A DNA stretch of 64,000 bases from Brachionus manjavacas (GCA_019054805.1 JAHQIY010000003.1:8308001-8372000), one strand, 5' to 3'. Counted from the first letter of the stretch, positions 48,701 to 60,639 are shown. Notes: generated from the letters alone by a model not told the origin. Made by a program: numbers and translations.

Positions 48701-51700
48701 GAAAATCAAATCTTTTGAATTCTTCCGAAAAAAAGTTTCATAAGATTTAAGATAAATAGACAAAATAAAAACAACAATAAATTTTGAAATTGTTTTTAGT
48801 TTAATAGATAAATATACTTTAAGTCAATCTTAGAATATTTTAAGAAAAGCTGTTTTTTAAAGTTTGTTTAAAAAAATTTAAATTATGAAAAGGTTACACT
48901 TAAATTTGGTCTTGAGTTGAACTTTTATTTTTTACAATGTTTTGGCCTATGTGAGTATCATACTTTCAAGCTCTGTTTCAATAGTTCTCTTCCGAGTACA
49001 ATTTGGTCTTGCTTCATTCTTTTTCTTTTCATTGTCAAAAAGATGATGAGATGAGAAGAGATGTTAAAAAAAAACTTATGAACAATTAAATAATGAAAAG
49101 AGATACTATATTAATCCCCTAAAATGTCCTAGATCTGAGCATGTCTTAGAGTAATTTACACACAAAGCTTCGAGAAATTCAAAAGAAAGAGAAAATTTCA
49201 AGACTAAACCTCTCCGATCATAATCTGAAAAGAATAAAAAAAGAAAAAATGACAAATTTAAATTTGGAACTGAAAAATTTAATAAAAAACTTATTTTAAG
49301 CTTTTAAGCGGGACCTTAAGTCATTCTTTTTTTAATTAAGAACTTAATGTGGGAGTTTGAATATTTTAAATACAAAAAATGAATCAAATCATTGAAAATA
49401 TTGAAAATTTTTAGCCCTAAAAAAATTATAAAAAGATTATTTTTAAATTATCTTTTTTAAAATAAACATTACAAAAACTGAAAAAATCGATAAATAAATT
49501 TCTAAAATCAAAAGTTTATTCTGTGCATTATTTCATCTGATACAATGTTTCAATAAAAGGCCCATAATTGGATAAATTACGTTATTTTTCGTAATTTTAC
49601 ATAATTTTTAGTAGCCTTACGTGATCAAACGTGAATGTTAGTGGGTGAGGATATGAAATTTTATGAAAAATTACGAAAATCTATTTAAAAATATTTAGTA
49701 AAACCGTTACAAAATTACTACCAAAAAAATGAGTTTTTTTTTAATTAAATTTTTTCTTACATATTTTTTCATAAAATTACACATTTTTTAAGTAAAAATC
49801 TTTAATGAAAATATAACTCATCAAAATAAAATAAATTTTAAGAGACTTGGCGAACAAATTTTCTCTCAAAGCATTTTATTTAATTCTAAAGCATATCAAT
49901 ATGAAAAAAAGTCTAATTAGTAATGATTATTTTAAAAATTTATAAATAATTATAATTATTCTCTTAAAAATTTTTCAATTTTAAATCTATCTAGATAACT
50001 TTCAGTTTTATATCGATGAGTAATATTTTCATTACAAAATTTTTCCAAATTATTCTAAAAAATGTGCAATTTTACGTAAAATTTTGTAAGAAAAAGAAAC
50101 GAATGTTGAAATTTTTTATTTCTCCAAAATTAATGATTAATGATTAATTTTGGAAAAAACAAAAATTGAATTAATTTTTTTTTTTTACAAGAACCTCATA
50201 TTTTTGACCGCTAACATTTTGTTCATAAAGTAAAATAACTTAAAGTGCCCAATTCTTGGCCTTTTATATAAGCATTATACATTCAATGCATATCTTAAAT
50301 ACTGCTTCTGCTAATACTGAGCATGTCTTAGAATTTTAAAATTTTTACAATAACCAATATTTTATTCAAGTAACTTTGGTATTTTTATTAAATTTTTTAT
50401 TTCAATTTTAACTTTCATTAAATGTTTGTCATACACACACTTGTAAACAAAAACATAATTAGATATTTATATTAAATTTCGTCCATGAATAACTGTCGAA
50501 TTCTACACAATAATAAAAATATAATATTGAACTATTTTTGAACTGGAATACAAAATTTCAGTCTAAGTCTATTAGACAAGTTTTGGTATCATACTTTGAA
50601 GTATGGCAATTAAATTTTTGTGTCTGTAGAAATAGTATTTCCTTTATTGTCATTATTATTAACCCAGTAAATTTAAAATCTTAAATTTAACTAAATTTTT
50701 CATTAGCTTTAAAAAATTGTTTTCATCAAACCGTAATGTGGAGTACAAGCGTGAATCCAAAGAAGACGCTCTTAACAAAAAGCAAGGTAGAAATTTTCCA
50801 CATTGGGTCATATACGTCAGTTGGTTTTGTAAGCTTAGAAAAGATTTAATTTAATAAAAAATTTCAATTTTTTTCTATTTTTGTCTTTAGTGGTTTTTGT
50901 CAGCATTGTGGTACCTGCATTCTTTGTTATTCTTTACTCGTTGGAATGGGGAAAAGAACGCTCAGAAGCTTGGCTAACATCACTGTTTATGTCCTTTTTC
51001 CAATCTCTACTAGTGGTTGATCCATTAAAGGTGTTCATTATAACAGCAGTGATTACTTGGATCCTTAAGAAGCCTGATGAAGAAGAAGACTCGTTGATTG
51101 ACAGTGGTGATCCATTGTATAATGCAATTATTAATCATGACGAAGAGTATTTACATACCACTTTGTCCAGTCTAAGTCAAATTGACATTAGAGAAATAGC
51201 TCAGTCACGGCGTTCCAAATTGTCCACGCTAAAACCAATTGATCCTGACGAATTAGAGCGCCAAAGAATTGAACGCAAAAATGCTGTCAAATTAAAGGAA
51301 ATTATTCGTGAAGCTGCAAGCTATCTGTCATTTTTCCTAGTTGTTTTGTTCTTATCTTATCAAGCAAGGTCCAAAAGTTCATTCTATGTTCACAAAGATT
51401 TATCCAATTTGCTACTCAATAACAAAGAAGCGGCCTTTGAGGACATACAAAGCCGGGATGATTTATGGAATTATATAGAAAAGGTGTTTGTGCCTAGTAT
51501 GTATGCCCCTAGATGGTATAACGAAAAAAAGCTAAGTTGGAGAGAAAAATTGACCACTTTTAATCGATACAATTTGCGAGTAGGTGCATCCAGAATACGT
51601 CAATTAAGGATTAAAGAAAATTCATGTATAGTTAACCAGAAAATGGCCCAATTATTTGATCATTGTAGGGATGACTACAATTGGGTCGATGATGATACCA

Positions 51701-54700
51701 AAGACTATGATGTAAGTTGGAAGCCAATAATTAATGGCAAAATGACTAATTCGTCATCAACAAGAGCTGAGGCTGGTATTAAAAAGAGAAAAACTAAATG
51801 GAAGTGCCAAAACGCATGGTGTTATCAAGTAGGTGTTATTTACTTTTGCATTCAAGTTTTAGAAAATATTTTAACCCACTCAATTTATTAGTTTAAATGT
51901 TTGTGAAATTTTAAGTGACTTTTAAAAACTTTTATTGTTTTCTTTTTTTAAATATTAGCAAACACATTCTCTTTATAAAAAAAAGTATTGTTAAAATCAT
52001 AAATTAAAAAATATTCAGTCAAGTTAAACTTTTAATCAAAACAACTGAGAGCAAGAAAACTACTTAATATATATTTAATTTTTTTTTCCGCGCTATTAGT
52101 ATACCAACTATTATTTGTTAAAAATTCTGATCCTGATTGAATTTAATTTTTAACTTTTTTGGTCAGTAAATTTGATTTATTAAATAAATTTTGATCAACA
52201 AATTCATTTAATCTATTTAAAACTTTTATTTTAATATAAAATAAAAGAAAATTAAATTTTTTTAACAAAAACTTTTTTTTTATTCTCAAAAGTTTGAGCA
52301 CCAAAAAAGGAATTTAAAAATTTTTGACCCAAAACGAGCTCGATCATTCTCGAGCTTCAAATTATAATTTTTCTATATTATTATTTTTCTCAAGGATAAA
52401 AGCTCATCTCAATAATACAACTTAAACGGAATCGAGAGCTAAAACCACTTAGAAGTAGACAAAAAATCTAGTCCAAACTTTTATAATCTTAAAGAAAAAA
52501 CATTTTCTTTAGAATCCTAGGAATTACTTAATTAATTTTTTTCAAATATTATTCACTTTTAAAATAATTTATTAATTTTTGGGTGGCTATATTGACACAG
52601 AACGATAAAATAATCTATCGACACATCACCTTTTTTGGCATGCTTAAATAAAAACATATGTTACCAAATCATTTTATGATCATTAAAAATAATGTACACA
52701 AAATATGGTACGTGTGGACAATTCTCCTATTTTGAAAATAATATGTGATCAAATTACTTTTTTTGTAAAATTTTTAATTCTTGATTTTTTTTATTATAAT
52801 ATTAAAAATTATAAACTTAGTATTGAAACAATAATATTATAATTAAAAAAAGCAAGAATTAAAAATTTTACTAAAAAAGTATAAAATAAAGATCTAAAAT
52901 AAAGTTATCATCCGAATTTAGTGACATGTTACTGAAGAATCGTTTACATGTTACAACACCAACAGTCACTAAAATAGAGTACTCTATTTTATTGACATGT
53001 CATTAATGCGGATAATTTCGCTATTACAATTTAAATTTACCTAATGCTTGTCCTTGTATTGACCATAATTAAAATTTTACAATAGTAAATTTTTTTTAAA
53101 CTTTCTTAGTTTATTGCAATGAAATTTTGGAAACATGTATTTTTATTTAAGCCTGTCAAAAAAGGTGATGTGTCAATAAATTATTTTATTGCAACATACC
53201 GTTAATTTTACATATTTTACTTTAATTATAGCTAACTTGATCATAAAAATTGTAAATTAGTAATTTTAAATTAAAAATTGTATGTTAAGATTTGTTTTCA
53301 AAAATTACCTAGTTTCTCGGACAATCCACATAAAATATGAATTACAAAAAAAGTTCATTATTAAAATAAATAAAATTCAAAATTACTTTATTTTAAAAAT
53401 TAAATCTAAAAGCAAAGTTTAAGAGAACATTTTTAACACAAAAAATTCCAAAACATAGTTACCAGGTATACTTAAGATCATTTAATTTCAAAAATATTAC
53501 CAATAAATAAATAAATAAATAGAAATTAAATTAATTTTTAACCATTAATTGCCTCGAAACTTTCAAAAATTCAATCTAATTTTATTTAATTTATAAACTT
53601 ATTCTTTGTATAAACATTTCCGAACGACGTAGAATGTAAATCCAATATTGTTAATTTATTTGATTTAGCTTTCGTTAGTCATGTGTAACCTGTTTTATCG
53701 CCTTTTTAGATTTTTTAAAATCTAATTAATACCATTTATTTTTGGAAAGCAATTTATTTAAATTTGATATGAAATCATAGTGACACTACAATCTGATAAG
53801 AGAATCATAAGAAGAAGAATAACCTTTGGGTTATTTGAATATAGTAGTAATATTAGCCACCAATTTTTGAGATCTGAATTTTTCAAACTTGTCTTTGGGT
53901 GTATCTGTTGAGGTTGTAGAAATGACAGAGCGTGAGAGCTCATTCCATATAGATGCTTTTTCTGAACCTTGACAAACAGAGTTTTTTAATGAGTCTGGGG
54001 TTTTATTACTAATGTTCTAAAAATCTTAATCGAATTTAGTAAGATTCACTGACTTTTTATTAATTAATATTTTTTTTGCTATAACATACATTCTATCAAG
54101 TATTTTGATTAACATTTTTATTTTTTTTAATGTAAAAATGCTCATCTTCTGACGTTATAAAATTCTTTAAATAGTGATTTATTATTTTTTGTGTAATTTG
54201 ATCAAACTTTATTAGGAAAATCAGGGTTTTGTCAATTAGAAAAAAATTTCGATTTTTTGTTACTTTTTAATCTCTTTTATTTTTTTAAAATAGTAAAAAT
54301 AATATATAGTACATTTTCAATTTGAAAAATAAATTTAAAGAAAATTATAAAATTACTTAGTAAAGCAATTTCACTTGTATGCTCATTTTTTATCTTTCTA
54401 TTGATTAAGTGATAATCTATAAATGAATGCAAACATTTTGTTGCCAAAATTTAATTTAAATTTTTAACAAAATTATCGTTTAAAAATTAAATAAAAGTTT
54501 TTTACAAATTTAAAAGTTGCTTCAATTTAAAAAAAAAATAGATGTCCTGATTAAAGGATCTTAAATTATAAAAAATATTGAAAAAATAAGATCTAAAATA
54601 AAAAAACAAGCTAAATTTTATTTAAATTAAAAGAATACTCTTCAAACAAAAAGTACTCCAATCTTGGGTAGATTTACTACATACAAAGGCGGAGGTTATG

Positions 54701-55894
54701 CCATGAGCTTGGGCCGAACTCTTGAAAGAACCCAGAGATTGCTCACTGCTCTAAAATCCGAAAAATGGATCGATGAACTAACTCGAGCGGTTTTTATGGA
54801 ATTTTCGTTATACAATCCAAATGTTAATTTGTTTTCATCGGGAACTTTGATTGTGGAATATTTGTCAACTGGAGCAGCAACAACCTATCAGGCCATAAGT
54901 GTAATATTTTGAATATCCAAAAAATTTTTGTTTAATTTATTTAAAGGTATTTACTCTGTACAATCATTTGGGAAGTTTTGGAATTATTGTCCTCATCTTT
55001 GAGATAATTTACATCATTTACATCATTTACTTTTTGATTTTTGAAATTTTAAAAATGAAAAGACAGAAATGTCAATACTTTAAACAATTCTGGAACTTGA
55101 ACGAATGTGTTATAATATCTTTTTCAATTATTTCAATGGTAATGTATGTAATGAAGACAGTTTTCACAAATGCAGCCATCAAAACAGTATTTGAGAGTGA
55201 AATGGGAGAATTCGTCAATTTCAACACAATTGGTTTATGGGACGAAATATTTAATGCAGTGTCAGCAATTGTAGTTTTCTGTGCCACCCTAAAATTTATG
55301 AAACTTTTAAGATTTAACAAGCACATTGGAATTTTGGCGGCTACTTTAAAACACGCTAACAAGGACTTGCTAGGATTTAGTGCTACATTTGGCATCATAT
55401 TTATGGGTTTTACTCAATTTGGAAATCTTATTTTTGGCTCCAAAAATCCATATTACAAAGACTTTATTAGTTCATTGACCAGTACTTTTAGATTTTCACT
55501 AGGTCAGTTTGATTTGAAAGAATTACAGGATTCTAATTACGTGTTGGGTTCAGTTTATTTTGTGATTTTCATTTTAATAGTCATAATGGGCCTAATGAGT
55601 ATGTTTGTGACCATTCTAGATCAAGCGTACCATGAAGTTAAAGAAGAAATAGAAGCACAAGGAGATGATAATGAAATAGTAGACTACTTTTTTGAGAAAA
55701 TTAAAAAACTAAAGCCCAAAAAGAAGAAATTAAAGCGCCAACACTCTTCTGAGCTAAACGCTTCGACTACTTCATTAAGAGTCAACGTCAAACAAAATGA
55801 TACAGTTGATCCTTTGTATTCCACGTCATTTAAGAGTTTAAATTTTACTTCAGCTTCAAATTTTGAAAGTCATGATTCAATGAGCTTGTATTGA
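33762..55894 (+). CDS. Polycystin-1-like receptor-channel, 12 exons, about 2851 residues
   Basis: Exons: 33762-34532, 37834-40827, 42687-43631, 43683-43941, 45538-46079, 47238-47398, 47447-47780, 47826-48100, 50707-50828, 50891-51828, 54634-54900, 54947-55894. All have GT/AG borders and phases that add to 2852 codons including stop. Domains: signal peptide (1-21); jelly-roll/LamG-like region (about 25-205); WSC (219-300, split by intron 1); PKD-like repeats with VDFGD, DMGD, VDFGD and VDYND near 343, 434, 637 and 832; REJ region in late exon 2, exon 3 and exon 4; GPS with CKYW (1687), CLCYHLT and cleavage-competent HL/T (1719-1721); first membrane helix; PLAT (about 1794-1915, including LRIWHDNSG); ten further helices with the polycystin channel and RFSLGQF pore loop in exon 12. 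The tail is basic. No leucine-rich repeats or C-type lectin domain. AATAAA follows at 55901. PKD1-family proteins act with PKD2-type channels at cilia and cell surfaces. Confidence 0.92.
35270..36135. repeat. Repeat copy related to 49555-50265
   Basis: AAAATATAACTAATCAAAGT and following bases match AAAATATAACTCATCAAAAT in the copy at 49555-50265. The right end, read inverted, begins AAAAGATCCAGAATTGG, against AAAAGGCCAAGAATTGG in the other copy. The left end is unclear. The LINE fragment at 35600 lies inside it. Confidence 0.4.
35600..36060 (+). pseudogene. Dead LINE reverse transcriptase C-terminus
   Basis: Shifting frames read IKNILAKAESAFARLKPAWK, then VVKATLMYGSKCWGMCESDR, then LQWTTKGRRKVGRPAVTCRS, ITKELIEMGMTWGE and VMTLCSTRSE. 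The GRRKxGRP block followed by a final LCSTRSE is typical of the end of ORF2 in one group of animal non-LTR retrotransposons. Multiple frameshifts and stops make it non-functional. It is a different family from LINE copies A-E. Confidence 0.6.
40828..42686 (+). other. Polycystin intron 2
   Basis: A 1.86-kb phase-0 intron, AT-rich, with no recognisable gene or repeat. It divides the region before and after HNQ/IRNRM in the REJ part. Confidence 0.6.
43942..45537 (+). other. Polycystin intron 4
   Basis: A 1.6-kb phase-1 intron just before the GPS-encoding exon. It is AT-rich with no supported feature. Confidence 0.6.
46128..46439 (-). CDS. Possible nested antisense gene in polycystin intron 5
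   Basis: A 103-codon uninterrupted ORF on the strand opposite the host gene, wholly inside the intron 46080-47237. Its composition is much less AT-biased than the intron around it (for example SLRRRDAAADIFEGINLESI and SSPQDLQSMLGYFNFD). A TATATAA lies about 15 bp before the ATG, and an AATAAA occurs about 30 bp after the stop, both in gene orientation. There is no signal peptide or membrane helix; the C-terminus is Ser/Lys/Asn-rich. The family was not recognised. It could be a small intronic gene, an exon of an antisense transcript, or an old retrocopy. Confidence 0.45.
   Translation of the reverse strand: MDENYYPNKTMLKCSLRRRDAAADIFEGINLESIKLASLQLRYVNKCSYDNSCQKSSPQDLQSMLGYFNFDLVENKNKRKASVNSLTSVNSMESNHKSKANKV
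48101..50706 (+). other. Polycystin intron 8
   Basis: A 2.6-kb phase-2 intron. The donor GTAATT overlaps an in-frame stop, so reading on without splicing would end the protein at 48104. It contains the repeat at 49555-50265 and otherwise AT-rich sequence. Confidence 0.55.
49555..50265. mobile_element. Inverted-repeat element in polycystin intron 8
   Basis: The left end AAAAGGCCCATAATTGG and the reverse complement of the right end, AAAAGGCCAAGAATTGG, match at 15 of 17 positions across 711 bp. The interior carries several ACGTAATTTTAC-like motifs and a perfect palindrome near 50128-50156 (CCAAAATTAATGATTA facing its inverse). No coding capacity. The copy in intron 1 (35270-36135) is related. 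Confidence 0.5.
52603..53192. mobile_element. MITE with long terminal inverted repeats and nested palindromes
   Basis: About 70 bp at each end pair. The left reads GATAAAATAATCTATCGACA, then CATCACCTTTTTTGGCATGC; the right end inverted reads AATAAAATAATTTATTGACA, then CATCACCTTTTTTGACAGGC. Inside lie a second inverted repeat at 52755-52881 with about 50-bp arms and the perfect palindrome AAAATAGAGTACTCTATTTT at 52971-52990, itself flanked by inverted TGACATG motifs. It is non-coding. Confidence 0.65.
53820..54000 (-). mobile_element. LINE 3' coding scrap
   Basis: The minus strand reads NSVCQGSEKASIWNELSRSV, then TPKDKFEKFRSQKL and a stop. This resembles the ending of many LINE polymerases (a WN-L-S block followed by a basic tail). 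It is short and without upstream reverse transcriptase motifs. Confidence 0.4.
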
Positions 55895-58663
55895 GAATTT
55901 AATAAAAAAAAAAATTATTTTTAAATTAATTTGACAAAAATTGACCGGTAAACTTTTCTTCAAATAAATATTTTAAGCATTTTGTTTGATCATTTTTAAT
56001 TCTTAGATAATTCTTATTTTAAAATTGATTTTTTAAAGCTAATCAAATATTAGCATTTACTTTAATTAAATGCATATATTGATAATCGTAGACACAACTG
56101 TAGGTTTCTTAAATATTTGAATATAATTTAATTAAAGTTTACATGTAGAGTCAGCAATTCCGGATGTTTTCCGATATCATTTCTCAAAAATATTTTAAAA
56201 AATGACAGCTCAAATTAGTCTAAATAAAAAAACTTAAATTATTAAGAAATTTTTCAAAATATTTTATCAAAAAAATGAACAATCATGATAAATGTACTAT
56301 TAGAGTTGAAAGATTTAGCAAAAAAGGTACCATTACCAGGGTTTTAAATAAATTCTCTAGACTGCTATATTAACTTTATATATTATTGTTAAGTCAAAAA
56401 ATTTTTTTCAAATCGATATCAATTTTCAAAACTGTTGCCTAAGTTTTTGATAAGATGAATATTTCTCAATTTTCTATTTTCTCATGTCAACCACTTTGTT
56501 AATAACTAATTAAGAATCTATTCCTTTTTTAAATTCATTTTATGGCCAATTTTGCATCCTAAATAGGCACTGATTAATAGATTTTTTTTCTAGGAAATAA
56601 TTTATTATTCTTGTTATTAATTCTACAATTAATTAATATAAAATTATCTAAAAACTTATTAAATTACAAGCATAAATCAAGCTCAGCTAAAGTAAAAAAC
56701 TTTTTTAATCTAAATTAATTATCTATCCGCAAACTTGTTGATTTATTTAAAAAAACCAATAACTTATTTCTAATATTTTTCCCGCAATCTATCTCATTAC
56801 AATTAATTCTTTTCAATATTATCACGTTTTACATGGACAAAATGGTTTAATTCGAGGCTATTTGGGCAGAATCTGGGAAAATTTTAATCCATGTGAAAAA
56901 TCATAAATGTCTTTTCTTCTCATAGGATAAAAAAAATAATTTAGTATTTAAAAAATATAAGAACTGTTCAATAATCCAAATAAGGCAAAAGCGAAATTCA
57001 ATTTTTTAAATATTTTTTCACATAATATCAGTAAAGATATATTCTTATAAACAAAAAATAATACTAAAAATTTTTAACTCTTTTGTCAATAATTGATAAG
57101 ACTAAGTTAAAACTTCAACTCAAAATAACTTAACAAATTAATAATATTTGAAGAAAATTTGACATTAGCGTAAAATAGCATTTAAACAATTAATTTAAAC
57201 TTTTTATATGCTATCTTTAATCGAGAATATTAAAAAAAGCTCATTATTTCGAAATCATGAGCCCTACATCATAAAGCTCAAATTTAGCCCTTTTATCATT
57301 AAAATTATTAATTTTCATTGACGCCTTAATGGCGATGTTAATTTAAAAAAATTAAAAAACGATGCATTTTTAGATTGTTAAGTTTTTTTTTATTCCAATT
57401 ATTATTATTCTCGACATTTTAATCAATCAAATCATTAAATTAATAAATTAATAAAAATAAAATGAATCAACAACCGAAAATTCGAAAGGTCTTATAATTA
57501 ATTTCAGACCCGTGATATAAGTATTATAATTTGCAATCAAATAAGTCTTTAAAATAAATTTAAAGGTTTAATTAAATCTAAAGTGTCCGATAAAAAAAAA
57601 AATCTAAAAATAAATTGACCTTAAAAAATTAATATTCTGATTAAAAAAAAAAAAATTTCAATGAAAAATTTTTTTTGACAATTATTTGTCCCTCTTTACT
57701 TTCCATCGCCTTCATGGCTTTTAATTATTATTATAATTATTATTTAAATAATAATCTGCAGCAATCAGTGGCTTGCGGAAGTAGTAGCCAGTTATAGCAA
57801 ATCGGGTTCCTTTTTTGTCATACTCTTGAAATTAATACATTCACAGAGGCTTGAAAAGAAGGCTTTTAATATATCAAATAGCCTAGAACTACATTCTCTA
57901 AATGATTTTATATAACAAGTCAATTTTTTTGTTTATATAAGCTAATAAATTTTTTTTGGTTAATTAAAATACTTGATTTAATAAAGCGGATATTGAAGTT
58001 TTCCCTCTGCAAACAAACGCATTTTTTTATCAAATTTAAAAAAAAAATTTTTCATTTTAGGTTTAATGACAGCTAGTATCACGATATAATTTTTTGAATA
58101 TTATTTAATTAATCTATTTAATTGAAAATGGCTTTAAATTTTTTGGAAAATTTTAATTTTCCTGTGGTTCAATTAATTACATTTATAATGACGTTTGATT
58201 ATTAAGTTAGTAGATCCAAAAATTCATCAAATGATAATTAATTACTCTAATGTTTCATCTATTTGAGGCTTCATTAATTATATTAATTTTAAATTCAACT
58301 TATAAAAAAATTCTTAATTAAACTAATATCTTTATTATGTCACAGCTCTAATTTTTATAATATATATCTAAAATACTTGTTAAAATAATAAGTTTGATTA
58401 TAAACGAGCTAGAGATCATAATCGAAAATTTTAAATAAACACTGAATAAATTGAATTTTAGATTATTAATAATTATAAAATTATAATTTAAACATTTCCC
58501 TTTAGTTGACATTAATAAAATTGGCAAGGAAAAATTCAATTCAGAGCCCGAATGAGAATCAGATTATATTTATCTAATCGAAATATCAAATAATCAAAGA
58601 TTGATAAAAATTTTCATGTAGTTTAACTAAGCGTTTGTGAATTTTGAAAATAAAAATTTATAA
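55895..58663. other. AT-rich intergenic DNA after polycystin
   Basis: No gene is seen. A decayed minus-strand relative of the ATT-tailed repeat lies at 57735-57800 (inverted: GCTACTACTTCCGCAAGCC, then ATT-rich sequence). Confidence 0.4.
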
Positions 58664-59305
58664 ATGGATCGCAAAAATCTAAAACTGCCTCTTATATCGA
58701 TCACTAATTACGACTCCCAATCAAAAAGACGAAATCCCAGCACTTCTTTTTATTTGGACGATGAAAAATCAAGTTCAACTCAGGATGGTTGTAGGCGTAA
58801 GAACGCCCAATTCCAACGACGTCGCGAGTCGCTATCATTATTTACACTAGCTTCGTCAAGTCAAAAAAAATTCGATTATCTCAATCACTTGCACGAGGAG
58901 ACTCTTCGTGAACAGGAAGAGCTTGACAGCTTGTACAAATCAACCTCAGCTCTCCTTCGTAGACGGCATTCAAAAAAAGGTTCTTTTGTCGATTCTGTTT
59001 GCTTTACCACAAACACCTACGAGTCTTATCGACGTCGATCTTCACTTAATACAAATTTAAAATGTAAAGAAAATTATTTTAAAAGAAGAAATTTTATCAA
59101 CTATTCAAGTCCTAAATATCATGGTTTAGTATCAATTGTTTACAAAATTTTTTTAAAAATCTTCAAATTTGTCTTGATATCTAATAAATTCATTTATTCA
59201 ATTAGATATAATTTTAAGGCATATTTTTTAGTTACTCTAATTTTTTCTGTAATTTTTTTTGCAATTGTTTATTCTTTTTTGAAAATGGTTAAAAAATTAA
59301 AATAA
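58664..59305 (+). CDS. Unknown basic protein with C-terminal membrane anchor
   Basis: A 213-codon ORF from the ATG at 58664. The first 130 residues are hydrophilic, rich in Ser and Arg clusters (RRRESLSLF, LRRRHSKKGSF, SYRRRSSL), with a short Glu-rich helix (LHEETLREQEELDSLYK). Several RRxS patterns could be kinase sites. The C-terminus has two hydrophobic runs, the last (YFLVTLIFSVIFFAIVYSFL) followed only by MVKKLK, as in tail-anchored proteins. AATAAA lies about 30 bp after the stop, supporting a single-exon reading. Against this, composition turns very AT-rich after about residue 128, next to a GTAAAG donor-like site, so the true exon may end there and the helix may be intronic read-through. 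The family was not recognised. Confidence 0.5.
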   Translation: MDRKNLKLPLISITNYDSQSKRRNPSTSFYLDDEKSSSTQDGCRRKNAQFQRRRESLSLFTLASSSQKKFDYLNHLHEETLREQEELDSLYKSTSALLRRRHSKKGSFVDSVCFTTNTYESYRRRSSLNTNLKCKENYFKRRNFINYSSPKYHGLVSIVYKIFLKIFKFVLISNKFIYSIRYNFKAYFLVTLIFSVIFFAIVYSFLKMVKKLK

Positions 59306-59387
59306 TTTTATTTTATGCAAAAAATGTACAGTGACTAATAAAAAATTTTTTTTATTATAATTTCAGAGAGCCATCACAATATACCAA

Positions 59388-59487
59388 CCTATTTCGTATG
59401 GCCACTGTAACACAGCTACCATAGATGGCCTCCTAAGTAAGTCGTTCCCACAAGCCTGCTTGCTGTAGCTCATTTTTATTACTATCA
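59388..59487 (+). repeat. Retroposon 3' end with ATT-type tail, copy 3
   Basis: Contains CAGCTACCATAGATGGCCTC, then CCACAAGCCTGCTTGCTGTA and a short ATT-rich tail. It closely matches the inverted copy at 11588-11700. Confidence 0.6.
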
Positions 59488-60639
59488 AGCTGCAAATGTC
59501 AATAAAATGAATTTGAGTTTTATATTATAATCGTCACTTTCAAAATAAAAGACTAAATTCAATTTAAATTTATAATCTTTTATTGTTTTCCCAGATAACA
59601 AATTCATTTAAACTAGAAATAAAAATTACCATACTTGATTAAAATATTATTTGATTAAACTTAATTCCAATTTTAAAATAAATGATTTACCAGTGTTAAT
59701 TCAATTATTTTAGAGTGGTTAAAATTTCTTCAAAATAACCCTTCATGGCTCTGACTTAAATTTTTACTTGTGACTTTCATGCAAAAGAATATCAGCGAGT
59801 TCAAAACACATATTTGAATTCTCTATCCATGAACATAAAGAATATTTAAAAATTTTTTTTAGTTTATTATATTAAAACTTTACTTTATAAATATATTTTT
59901 TACTATTTGGTCTTTTTTTTGGCAGTTTTAGGTATTATTTATTTTATCATAGAAGCCATTTTAAAATGATGCAATACAAGTCTAAGAATTCAGTTGCGAT
60001 GATGAAAATATAAGTTCAAGCTGATAATTATTCTTAGAAAATTAAATAATTAAAAAATTCTTAATTTTTTATGAGAGATGGTTGTCTTTGACTCCATTTA
60101 ATTCTGGAAAAGATCAGTAGTACCGGGAGATTTTTATTTTTCTAAAGTATACTTTAAAAAGCAAAAAAAAGCTTTAATTATCAAAATGATGATTTATTTC
60201 ATCAATATTTTATCAATTGTGACTAATTAAAAAATTTATTCACAATCCACAGCACTTATTCACTTTTGTCTATTCTATGCAAACTCCTGAAGTCCAAAAT
60301 TATTGAGTCGTGGGGATTTGTTTAAATTAAACAAAAGTACAAGAGTTTTAGCTTAAGTTTTAGAAAATAATTGAAATCTGAAATGTACACAATACTTGAA
60401 AATAAATAAACTTGAAATAAGTAGCGCGCGTTGCTGCAAAATAAATATAGTTGCACCTTGAAATTGAATAAATGCAAACTTAAGTTTGCAATTGTGGTTG
60501 CGACACCACAATTAAGGAATTAAGAAATCAATTTTAGAGCATTTACTGAGAAACACGATTTCAAAAAGTTCCAAAAAGTCGTGCTTGACGAATTTATTAA
60601 TTAGTTTAAATCTAATTTTAAAGCTTAAGGTTTACCGGT
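59488..60639. other. AT-rich intergenic DNA
   Basis: No supported gene. A GTAGCGCGCGTTGC stretch near 60420 and a short inverted TTGCAATTGTGGTTGCGACA segment near 60486 stand out by GC content but could not be assigned. Confidence 0.35.

Larger units (their letters stand above)
51829..54633 (+). other. Polycystin intron 10
   Basis: A 2.8-kb phase-0 intron carrying the inverted-repeat element at 52603-53192 and a LINE 3' scrap at 53820-54000. It separates the middle transmembrane block from the extracellular TOP-like region before the channel pore. Confidence 0.55.
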
